DNA of 40,339 nucleotides from Thermoproteota archaeon (GTDB lineage Archaea; Korarchaeota; JAOZGF01; JAOZFZ01). Under the pieces are notes generated by a model. The model was not told the DNA's origin. It made no database searches and worked only from the letters and a program-made list of their open reading frames with translations. The position numbers and the translations under genes were made by a program. Where the stretch lies: contig JAOZFL010000110.1 of assembly GCA_027491455.1 (NCBI GenBank), forward strand, positions 1-40,339, written 5' to 3'. This document shows, piece by piece, positions 34,701 through 40,339 of this stretch (positions are counted from its first letter, which is position 1; the number at the start of each line of letters is the position of its first letter).

Positions 34701-35160
34701 CCATGAAACAAGGTCTATTGGCGATGCACCGGCTGTTTCGAGCTATAAGAAATATAAAACAATGTTTGACAAAGTTGTAGCTCAGATGAGACTTGCAGAA
34801 AAAATAGAAGCAGTTTCACCAGATTTAGTGGCTTCGCTTGTGATAGAAAATCATTTCATCCCTGATATAGTAGGAAACCTGAGGAATTTCACCTATCAGG
34901 GCTTCAGATGTGTGAAATGCAACAGCAAGTATAGAAGGCCTCCCTTACAGGGTAGATGCATCTGTGGAGGAGAATTAATACCTAACGTTCCAAAGGGGGG
35001 TGTGGTTAAATATGTTGCAATAGTCCAGTATTTAACATCACACTACAAAGTTCCGAGATATCTTAAGCAGAGATTTAAATTGCTGCTAAAAGAATTAGAC
35101 ATGCTCTTCCAGGGCGAAGAAGTCCAAGTTTCACAGATGGATCTCAGTAAATTTCTGTGA
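31741..35160 (+). CDS. polC: DNA polymerase D large subunit (DP2), catalytic
   Basis: About 1139 residues. It is the catalytic subunit of the archaeal PolD replicase. Features: YLGPIRTAGGTEAG, LPGGRPVFALPNRVGGFRLR, a mid Zn cluster (CPTCGLITPYLRCDACG then CPKCGEQLSTELCERC), the catalytic NCDGDEDSIILGLDALIN, and the C-terminal zinc finger FRCVKCNSKYRR plus CICGGEL. The intein-prone site is unoccupied. ATG 31741 is used because GAGGTT precedes it by 6 nt; ATG 31726 is in frame. The small subunit DP1 is not in the window. Confidence 0.96.
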   Translation: MAGEKYYSVLLLEINKLIKVASEARAKGFDPEEKIEMIRAEKTSERVEEVTQIKGIGERIDFLFEEGKDKIEVAFLIGKELVMGEFGEYGVETATELALKTGLAIMTDCVTSSPLEGISNVKVKNNYDGTKYLAIYYLGPIRTAGGTEAGLSVVLADYLRQLLHLDRYKPTQEEIYRYVEESSVYKRAKGRLQYSVSQEELEKLISYLPVEVTGPPVEEKLEVTFYRDLERVETNGIRGGALIVLNEGILLKARKLLGIISDLKPKFFLKGWDWLEEFIKKETNSLQTDEFEPRYLEKLPGGRPVFALPNRVGGFRLRYGRARNTGFASVGLNPATMYLLEGFIATGTQIKTEKPGKAAIVTPVSSIEGPVVLLNNGSVKQVNTLQEAKLIKGEVRRILSLGDILISVGDFLENKHPFLPSGLCEEWWVQELEKSLKFRETKDLSISEKRIKSFTDKPLECFPTPEEAWELSNKLEIPLHPRYLFNWENVTLNEVSRLISYYKGSGVMESGKLKLKKNLDLINILQKLRTPYSENEEQILIEDKYSFILSLILDEMFKKAKQLKEIIKKKEDTLIFLSSTLGFPFYAKASTYIGARMGRPEKSRERKLKPPIHILFPLERYGDRYRSLNKAYRHGVCRLELHTRKCPTCGLITPYLRCDACGSKTYPLYWCPKCGEQLSTELCERCRVKAVTVKKISVNLSELVDLALNKIGIQSLDLIGQIKGVKGLMNEEKTPEHLIKGILRTKHGVYVNKDGTSRFDAVNAPLTHFKPREIGLTLEKARELGYKLDCKGKPLENDEQVCEIFYQDLILSKEAAKYLLKVSRYIDELLEKLYGLEPYYKAKNEQDLIGHVVFGISPHTFVAVAGRIIGFTDANVQYAHPVFHAAKRRNCDGDEDSIILGLDALINFSRKYVPSKVGGMEDIPLLFITKINLANVDDEVYNMEITSKLPLNFYYECLKGKISKETLGKVERVSDLVNGERKSILYTHETRSIGDAPAVSSYKKYKTMFDKVVAQMRLAEKIEAVSPDLVASLVIENHFIPDIVGNLRNFTYQGFRCVKCNSKYRRPPLQGRCICGGELIPNVPKGGVVKYVAIVQYLTSHYKVPRYLKQRFKLLLKELDMLFQGEEVQVSQMDLSKFL

Positions 35161-35211
35161 GTATTTTTAAAATATTTCATCAGGGTTCATAAAGAAGAGG
35201 TATAAGAACAA

Positions 35212-35373
35212 TCAGATTATCCTTAAAATTATCTCTGCTAGAATAACGATTATTGATAAAGCAACGACATAGAGGGGTTTAACCTTTATTCCTTCCTTTT
35301 CTTCTTGGTAGAAGCTCATTAAACCAGCTGTTGTTGCAGGCATATAAGTTTTTTCTCTTTTCTTCTTTGACAC
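35212..35373 (-). CDS. secG: Preprotein translocase subunit Sec61 beta
   Basis: 53 residues of the archaeal Sec61 beta family. The N-terminus is basic (SKKKREKTYMP), then TTAGLMSFYQEEKEGIKV, and one transmembrane helix (LYVVALSIIVILAEIILRII). It is the small subunit of the SecYE translocon. GTG 35373 is chosen, following GGTGG; ATG 35400 is in frame but longer than typical. Confidence 0.9.
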   Translation of the reverse strand: MSKKKREKTYMPATTAGLMSFYQEEKEGIKVKPLYVVALSIIVILAEIILRII

Positions 35374-35442
35374 GAAACCACCTTCTATTTTTTCGTGCAT
35401 ATACTTGAATTAGCTAAATAATTAACATTAATTGTAACACTT

Positions 35443-35988
35443 TTATTTTTTACCTAATTCAGATCTAAGTATTTGACTCAACCCGCTGGGGTCCTTTATT
35501 ATAAGTGTCAATTTCGTCTCTCCATTTCTAATCATCTTTAACTCTTTAATTACTTCGCTTACATTTCTCCTAGAGCTGTAAAGGATTTCAGCCTTCCTTA
35601 AGATTTCTTCTATCCTGCACAAGAGGCCTTCAACGTTTGTGATGTACCATTCAGCAGCTGGGCCAGGGTTGATTTCGACTCCAAGCTCAGGAATCAAGAT
35701 AGATGCATAGGGGGACCTTAGAATTTTCACATACATGTCTCTTGTACCCTCAACTTTAAAGACTATTTCCTTGGATTTTTTCCTGATCTCAAAGGGGATG
35801 ACACTGTTAGATTTGTAACCACATTTTTCACAGTAAATGGAGACTATCAATAACTTACCAGCCACAGGTACATTATACACTACCTCGGAAAAAATGAGAG
35901 TTTTTCCAGTGCAAACTGGACAAGTTAATTTTTTAAATTCATTTCTTTCTGCGACGTACTCGTCTACTGGTTTTTCATCGGTTAGCAA
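35443..35988 (-). CDS. ZPR1-related zinc-finger protein
   Basis: 181 residues with one ZPR1-like domain: CPVCTGKTLIFSEVVYNVPV then YCEKCGYKSNSVIPFE as the four-Cys finger, followed by a beta-rich domain (ILRSPYASILIPELGVEINPG) and a final helical region. Eukaryotic ZPR1 has two copies and works with EF-1 alpha; archaeal ones have one. Adjacent to Sec61 beta on the same strand. Confidence 0.86.
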   Translation of the reverse strand: MLTDEKPVDEYVAERNEFKKLTCPVCTGKTLIFSEVVYNVPVAGKLLIVSIYCEKCGYKSNSVIPFEIRKKSKEIVFKVEGTRDMYVKILRSPYASILIPELGVEINPGPAAEWYITNVEGLLCRIEEILRKAEILYSSRRNVSEVIKELKMIRNGETKLTLIIKDPSGLSQILRSELGKK

Positions 35989-36108
35989 GAATACCCCCCT
36001 GTTAACACAAAAAAATAAAACTTTTTAAAAAATGATACCTCTTAAGTTTTAAAGTGTACAGCATTTTAAACGAACTCAAAGATACGTACAAGACGGTGAA
36101 AATTAAAC

Positions 36109-36330
36109 ATGGGAAGAATAAAACCTAGGAACATAAAAACCCTTGGGAAAAAACTGATAGCAAGGTATGGCCCCCTGTTTACATTGGAATATGAACACAA
36201 CAAAAGGATACTTGAAAAAATAGCGGTTTTCCCCGGGAAAAACTTCAGGAACAAATTGTCAGGTTACATAACAAGGCTTAAGAAAAGAGAAGCCAAGGGC
36301 CAAATAGTAATAGCGTCTTCAGAGACCTGA
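36109..36330 (+). CDS. rps17e: Ribosomal protein S17e
   Basis: 73 residues. MGRIKPRNIKTLGKKLIARY, LEYEHNKRILEKIAVFPGK and NKLSGYITRLKKRE match S17e, a small-subunit protein of archaea and eukaryotes. ATG 36109 gives the standard start. Followed 20 nt later by the end of a minus-strand tRNA gene. Confidence 0.95.
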   Translation: MGRIKPRNIKTLGKKLIARYGPLFTLEYEHNKRILEKIAVFPGKNFRNKLSGYITRLKKREAKGQIVIASSET

Positions 36331-36349
36331 AAAACCGGCTAAATGAAAA

Positions 36350-36461
36350 CAGGCCGGGCGGGACTTCCAGATACTCCTTTGAACCCGCGGCCTTGGGCTT
36401 CCTTCCCTAATAATTCTTCGATCCGAAGACCCACGCTCTTGTCCAACTAAGCTACCGGCCC
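36350..36461 (-). tRNA. tRNA-Arg(TCG) with two introns
   Basis: Acceptor GGGCCGG pairs with CCGGCCT (G1-U72 wobble), discriminator G at 36350. D arm GCTT/GAGC is uninterrupted. Anticodon stem TGGGT/GCCCA; loop CTTCGG+A, anticodon TCG at 36426-36424. Anticodon-loop intron 36422-36400, 23 nt, with central helix CTTC/GAAG and bulges GGA and GAA. T-loop intron 36377-36364, the shared 14-mer. Exons make a normal tRNA. Confidence 0.88.
36364..36377 (-). other. T-loop intron of tRNA-Arg(TCG), shared sequence
   Basis: GGAGTATCTGGAAG in sense, the same as in the Arg(GCG) and Lys genes, set in the identical T stem. Confidence 0.85.
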
Positions 36462-36536
36462 AATTGAATAAAGGTCTTCATTATCTATATAAAGTTATAA
36501 GGAATAGTTGTTTTTGGATAGGCTGAGAACAATGTT

Positions 36537-37163
36537 TTGGAAGTGGGGCCTGTGGACTCAGAAAATTATGGCAAAGGTTTTTTCATAGCCATTGAGGGGA
36601 TAGATGGAGCTGGTTGTACAACAATTTCTAGGTTTCTTGCTAACCAACTAAGAAGGAAGGGATATAACATCATTTTGACGAAGGAACCCACTAAAAACAA
36701 AATAGGGAGACTGATTAGGTTCTTCTTAAAGGAAAAAAACTATAGGCCTGAAATAGATGCATTGCTCTTCGCTGCAGATCGTCTTTGTCATATAGATGAA
36801 GTCATAGGGCCAAGTTTAAGAAAAGGTTTAATAGTTATATCTGATAGATACTTAGAATCAAGTATAGCTTATCAAACTGCTCAAGGGGTAAATCAGGAAT
36901 GGATACAAGAACTAAATAAATTTGCAATTAAACCGAACCTTACAATAGTCCTGGACGCTGATCCTGAGGTGACAAGTAAAAGGAAGAAAGGGTTTGGAGG
37001 AGAGAAATTTGAAGACGTGAGGTTTCTAAGGAAGGTTAAAAGAAAGTTCATAGAGAGAGCAATGCAAGGAAACTACATAATTATAGACGCCAATTCTCCA
37101 TTGAAGGATGTTCAAAGAGAGACATTAAACATAGTTCTTTCTTTCCTCTCCTATAACTTTTAA
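36537..37163 (+). CDS. tmk: Thymidylate kinase with altered P-loop
   Basis: About 200 residues. Motifs: IEGIDGAGCTTISRFLANQL, LTKEPTKNKIGRLIR, ALLFAADRLCHIDEVI, SDRYLESSIAYQ and VLDADPEVTSKRK. It makes dTDP from dTMP. The Walker A Lys is Cys (GAGCTT); related archaeal TMK-like proteins sometimes have Thr or Cys here, so this may be a known subgroup. The first ~12 residues are uncertain: TTG 36537 or a later GTG could be the start. A TATA-like TATATAAAG is upstream near 36486. Confidence 0.85.
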   Translation: MEVGPVDSENYGKGFFIAIEGIDGAGCTTISRFLANQLRRKGYNIILTKEPTKNKIGRLIRFFLKEKNYRPEIDALLFAADRLCHIDEVIGPSLRKGLIVISDRYLESSIAYQTAQGVNQEWIQELNKFAIKPNLTIVLDADPEVTSKRKKGFGGEKFEDVRFLRKVKRKFIERAMQGNYIIIDANSPLKDVQRETLNIVLSFLSYNF

Positions 37164-37176
37164 TAATTCATTTCTC

Positions 37177-37578
37177 TCATCTATATCTAATCTTTTTCCT
37201 GTACCGGGTCGGTTGTTCAAACCTTCTCCTTGAGAGGTTGTTTTCAATATTTACTTCCGTTACTTCTTGATCTGTTTTCTCTATTTTTCCGTATCTCCCT
37301 ATGTTTAATCTAAGTTCACCTTTGAATGTTGAAGTATAGCTGTTAGTTATCAAGTAAGTTTCTCCCTCATCAACTATGTTTATAGCGTCATCCCAGAGTG
37401 TCAGTGTCACAGTGCCTGTTTCATCTCCAACAGTGGCTTCTGACAACATATGTGTTTCACCCGTGGTTCTTGAGATAACTTCCCTGGGCTCTGTTTTCTC
37501 TACTACTTTCGCTACGAGGTTTATACGCCTCATACCAGGGCGCAGCATACTAACCTTTATATTTTCGCTCTCGCTCAA
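37177..37578 (-). CDS. Single OB-fold nucleic-acid-binding protein (SSB/SOSS-B-like)
   Basis: 133 residues with one OB fold: INLVAKVVEKTEPREVISRT, EATVGDETGTVTLTLWDDAI, and YTSTFKGELRLNIGRYGKIE. The tail is very basic (SRRRFEQPTRYRKKIRYR). It likely binds single-stranded DNA or RNA. It is convergent with tmk, 13 nt apart, and may complement the RPA-like gene at 28077. Confidence 0.82.
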   Translation of the reverse strand: MSESENIKVSMLRPGMRRINLVAKVVEKTEPREVISRTTGETHMLSEATVGDETGTVTLTLWDDAINIVDEGETYLITNSYTSTFKGELRLNIGRYGKIEKTDQEVTEVNIENNLSRRRFEQPTRYRKKIRYR

Positions 37579-37728
37579 GACTTAAAACGCTCCTAAATTG
37601 AATAGTTATACCTTTCCAATTACTTTCCTTAAACTTAAAAAATTTTTCCTTTTTCCCCTTCGACATCTCTAACCTTGCTATTCCTCTCGGAGGTAAATAT
37701 TTCTCTTAAACACTCTTCTAATTTTCAC

Positions 37729-37758
37729 ATTGCGAAAGCACCTTAAGAATTTCGCAAT
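37729..37758. repeat. Inverted repeat between the ABC and OB-fold genes
   Basis: ATTGCGAAA (37729-37737) and TTTCGCAAT (37750-37758) are perfect arms round a 12-nt spacer. It may be an operator upstream of the OB-fold gene or a hairpin in the ABC transcript. Confidence 0.5.
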
Positions 37759-37818
37759 TATGTGCGCTTAACGTTCTACTCTTTATAACTTTCAGCGAAG
37801 AAGAGAGTTTAAGGTTTG

Positions 37819-38922
37819 TTAATTTTTTGAGTGTTTCGACTTTATTAAGCACTCTAATGAACTCTGAATTAAACATGGCGTTTTATAGGAAAAAACGATA
37901 TATACTTCCCTCCCCCTCCGAATTTCACCGCTGTACACCTTCTGAGGGTTTTCGAAGGAAACTATGTTACCGATTTTTGACTTAACAATTACTTCAAAAA
38001 AGTTTTCTGCACACGAAACTTCAATTACTTTACCATCAAAGAAATTCTTTCCTTTAACATCTTTGACTACTTCTTTAACCTCTATTTCTTCAGGCGGTAA
38101 ACCAATAGTTACCCTTTGTCCTTCTTTTATATCCTTAATTTCAGGTGGGTCTACTCTGATCCTCACCCCCCTACAGTTAACTATTAGGAAGCCATCCCTT
38201 ATCTTCTCTGTTACGCATGTAAAGATATTCCTTAAACCAACTATTTTTGCTACCTCTATATTTCCAGGTTTTTTCTTGATAAGGTCGGCTTTTCCTTCCC
38301 AGATGATTTCCCCATTATGTATGACGGCTATCCTATCTGATAGATAAATGGCTTCCTCGTAGTTTTTAGTTGCGATGACCACCGGAACATTTAACCAGGA
38401 AAAAAGAAGTCTTAATCTCGGCAAGTAATCCTTCTTCAGGTAGGTAGGGAAACCCTTAAAGGGTTCATCCAATAGCAAAGCAGAAGGCCTAGAAATAAAA
38501 GCTCTTGCTAGGGCAAGCCTTAACTTATCGTCTAAATTTAGTTCTCTTACCCTTGCACTTAATAGATCCTTCAGGTTAAATATTTCAACAGCTCTTAGAA
38601 ACTCCTCTTTAACCTTCTCCTCTCTTTTTGACAGAAACTTTAAGGTAAGAAATAGGTTCTCTTCAACTGTCAAGTCACGTAAAAGACCATAACCCTCAGG
38701 TATGTAGATTATCCTTCTCTGTGAGATGGGGACAGATTCTGCATCCTTATAATCAATTAAAATATTCCCCTCTGTGGGCTTTAAAAGTCCTGCCATGATT
38801 CTTAGAAGAGTTGACTTACCAGTTTTCTCTTTTCCAAGCAAGGCTAAGACTTCATTGTTTAGGGAAAGATCAACCCTGGACAGTGTTTTCTTATATTTAA
38901 TGCTCATCAATTGTATCTTCAA
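37819..38922 (-). CDS. ABC transporter ATP-binding protein, divergent
   Basis: 367 residues: a ~215-residue ATPase domain and a C-terminal TOBE-like region, as in CysA/PotA/WtpC proteins. Walker A GKEKTGKST and Walker B ALLLDEPFKGFP are intact. The Q-loop reads YIPEGYGLL (Gln lost), the ABC signature LNLDD replaces LSGGQ, and the switch region reads VVIATKNYEEA (His lost). It overlaps the permease gene by 26 nt. Such decay suggests altered or lost ATP hydrolysis, or a specialised importer. Confidence 0.82.
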   Translation of the reverse strand: MKIQLMSIKYKKTLSRVDLSLNNEVLALLGKEKTGKSTLLRIMAGLLKPTEGNILIDYKDAESVPISQRRIIYIPEGYGLLRDLTVEENLFLTLKFLSKREEKVKEEFLRAVEIFNLKDLLSARVRELNLDDKLRLALARAFISRPSALLLDEPFKGFPTYLKKDYLPRLRLLFSWLNVPVVIATKNYEEAIYLSDRIAVIHNGEIIWEGKADLIKKKPGNIEVAKIVGLRNIFTCVTEKIRDGFLIVNCRGVRIRVDPPEIKDIKEGQRVTIGLPPEEIEVKEVVKDVKGKNFFDGKVIEVSCAENFFEVIVKSKIGNIVSFENPQKVYSGEIRRGREVYIVFSYKTPCLIQSSLECLIKSKHSKN

Positions 38923-39610
38923 TTTCTTGTCTCCTCAAACGTTTGATTAGGTTTAAAGAGTAAAAAATGCTCAAAATAAAATACACTGATTCGACTAAGT
39001 AGATTAAAGATAAGGGTAGAAATGTTAAGTCGGGATTAAAAACAACTATAGGAGAAAGTAAAATTGTTATGATGTCTATAGCAAAACGGATAGCAGAGAA
39101 GAAAAACCCTCTTTTTAAGGTTGGCATCAGTAGCGGAAGCACTAAATTCCTTAGAATCTCTTTTCTAGAGGGTTTTATACTGTAAAAAGCCTCAATGATC
39201 TCTTCATCTATATTTCTATATTTTTCAACGGTTAGGTAAACACTGTAGGGATGAATAATATAGAAAAAGTTCAGAAAGAAAAGGCCTTCGCTTCTAAAGT
39301 TGAAAGAGTTGTTGAGCGACAACGTAAAGATGTGATAAATGGGAGGCAAGAGCCATGGATGTAAAAAGAAGAAATAAACATATTTTTCTCTGTCAGCTGC
39401 TTGAATATTACATAATTGGAGCCCTGTTAAAAAACCTGTTAAAGTAGAGATAAAAGCAGCTGCACCTCCTGTTAGGACACATTTCACTTCAAAAAATGCG
39501 GAAAAAGTAAATTGACGTTTGGTTAATAAAAAAAACAGTGAAGCTGTAGTGATAGAGAAGAGTAAAATTGTAATTGGTATAGTGTAACGTTTCATGGTAA
39601 TTATTTCCAA
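38897..39610 (-). CDS. ABC transporter permease, CysT/ModB-like
   Basis: 237 residues with about six hydrophobic helices. An EAA-like loop IIEAFYSIKPSRKEILRNLV then LPLLMPTLKRGFF identifies a binding-protein-dependent permease, although the EAA Gly is Lys. It forms a two-gene unit with the ATPase downstream. No solute-binding protein is seen, so the substrate is unknown. Confidence 0.76.
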   Translation of the reverse strand: MEIITMKRYTIPITILLFSITTASLFFLLTKRQFTFSAFFEVKCVLTGGAAAFISTLTGFLTGLQLCNIQAADREKYVYFFFLHPWLLPPIYHIFTLSLNNSFNFRSEGLFFLNFFYIIHPYSVYLTVEKYRNIDEEIIEAFYSIKPSRKEILRNLVLPLLMPTLKRGFFFSAIRFAIDIITILLSPIVVFNPDLTFLPLSLIYLVESVYFILSIFYSLNLIKRLRRQEIEDTIDEH

Positions 39611-40035
39611 TTAAACCCCCCAATTAAAGAACACTTCTTAAAAAAAGGCTTTGTAATTCAGTTATAACTTTTCCTATTTCAATAAAAGACTTTACTATTA
39701 AGGGCTTGTAAGAACAAATTTTTCGCCTTCAGGGTTTTACCACCTAAAGGATTTTCTCCAGATATTTTGAAAGGGGGTTCATCCGAACTTTCTCTTGACG
39801 AGTCAAGTTATTGGGTTTAACTTTGTCAATTATCTTCATGGAAAGAAGATGTTTTTTGGACATCCTTTAAAGGCTTTTAACTTATCGAAGGGCAGTAACA
39901 GAGGTCTTAATGTTTTAAACCGGGCTTCATTGATGGTGCTAGTGAAGACGTGTTCTCGCTAAGAACACCTTCACTAATATTTATATCTCAGTCGGAATAG
40001 AAGCCAAAATGAAATATTAGGCATACTACGTGTCG
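39611..40035. other. Intergenic region with a strong hairpin
   Basis: 425 nt without an ORF. A 15-bp inverted repeat, TAGTGAAG-AC-GTGTTCT (39940-39956) against AGAACAC-CTTCACTA (39962-39976), has a CGCTA loop and a 2-nt bulge. Possible terminator of the EamA-type gene, which ends at 40036, or a structured RNA. Nothing else is recognised. Confidence 0.45.
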
Positions 40036-40339
40036 TTAACCTAGAAGATGTCTACCCAGAGTCCTGCTTTGCATAGGCCATAACTGTACTATAAGGACTC
40101 CTATAAAAACCATCGATATCCCCAAAATCCTGTGTAGAGTTAACGTTTCCGCCAAGAAAATATTTGCCAATATTGCTACTTGGATTAACATCGTGTATTT
40201 TAGTCTTGACTGTTCATATGCCTTAAGAGTCTTAAGAATAACGCCTACAAATTGGCCTAAAAAAGAAGTATCTCTTAGAAAAAAGACACTTAGAAGTAAC
40301 ACACAAATAGGCATTAGTCTCAGAATAAATGTTAATGTA
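40036..40339 (-). CDS. EamA/DMT transporter fragment, 5' end beyond window
   Basis: The C-terminal part of a multi-pass protein. ILANIFLAETLTLHRILGIS then VFIGVLIVQLW is the EamA second-half signature. The upstream part (ICVLLLSVFFLRDTSFLGQF) resembles the middle of an N-terminal half. The interval between them is much shorter than in a full ten-helix protein, so it may be a short form or an internally deleted gene. The frame is open to the window edge. Confidence 0.5.
   Translation of the reverse strand, partial: TLTFILRLMPICVLLLSVFFLRDTSFLGQFVGVILKTLKAYEQSRLKYTMLIQVAILANIFLAETLTLHRILGISMVFIGVLIVQLWPMQSRTLGRHLLG

Noticed and set aside
31741-35160. Intein in DP2, RadA or Cdc48, which are common hosts.
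   Set aside because: All conserved blocks run on without insertion, and no splicing motifs or extra length are seen.
1-40339. CRISPR array, rRNA genes or insertion sequences.
   Set aside because: No regularly spaced repeats, no rRNA-like stretch and no transposase or terminal inverted repeats seen by eye.

Overview
The window comes from an AT-rich, probably thermophilic archaeon. Archaeal markers are Alba, archaeal EF-2 with diphthamide machinery features, RadA, FEN1, TruD, Pth2, EF-1 beta, L40e, S17e, Sec61 beta and an Elf1-like factor. A large subunit of family D DNA polymerase (DP2) argues against a classical crenarchaeote. A Euryarchaeota-like or deep TACK-type lineage fits; I cannot name it from sequence alone.

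The most striking content is RNA splicing. The first gene (minus strand, running off the left edge) encodes the chromatin protein Alba, but its reading frame is broken after codon 17 by 62 bases. These fold into a bulge-helix-bulge (BHB) structure, and their removal restores the conserved GKKPTMNYV sequence exactly. All five tRNA genes (Pro GGG, Val CAC, Arg GCG, Lys CUU, Arg UCG) also look intron-laden. Each has an insertion at the same place in the T loop (59/60) and another in the anticodon loop (37/38). Three add a D-loop insertion, and tRNA-Pro has one inside the anticodon stem (42/43). That is 14 apparent introns in five genes, one only 10 nt long. Three tRNAs share an identical 14-nt T-loop intron.

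Layout. 1-291: alba. 648-785: tRNA-Pro. 812-5931 (minus): a tight operon fusA, ADP-forming acyl-CoA synthetase beta subunit, PRC-barrel, coiled-coil protein, DUF373 membrane protein. 6237-10567: an RHH regulator, an ORC/ExeA-like ATPase, radA, an Lsm protein, a PAC2-family protein and a second PRC-barrel protein. 10662-15312: tRNA-Val, L40e, a small wHTH protein, a Zn/KH protein, truD, pth2, a glycosyltransferase and tRNA-Arg. 15435-20798: a membrane-anchored wHTH regulator, a Zn-ribbon protein, EF-1 beta, a Cdc48-type AAA ATPase with a 132-bp perfect internal repeat, a wHTH protein and FEN1. 21014-23037: pcm, a frameshifted hemerythrin-like gene, hjc and tRNA-Lys. 23038-27503 is looser: a wHTH protein, a cysteine synthase-like enzyme, an FAD dehydrogenase and ORF remnants. 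27504-37578 holds a SWIM protein, an RPA-like protein, thioredoxin reductase, an Elf1-like factor, a GT2 enzyme, DP2, Sec61 beta, a ZPR1-like protein, S17e, tRNA-Arg, thymidylate kinase and a small OB-fold protein. 37819-40339 holds a divergent ABC transporter pair and part of an EamA-type transporter.

Most genes serve replication and repair (DP2, RPA, RadA, FEN1, Hjc, SSB-like) or translation (EF-2, EF-1 beta, L40e, S17e, Pth2, TruD, tRNAs). The window is therefore largely core chromosome, with its novelty in the RNA genes and in alba.
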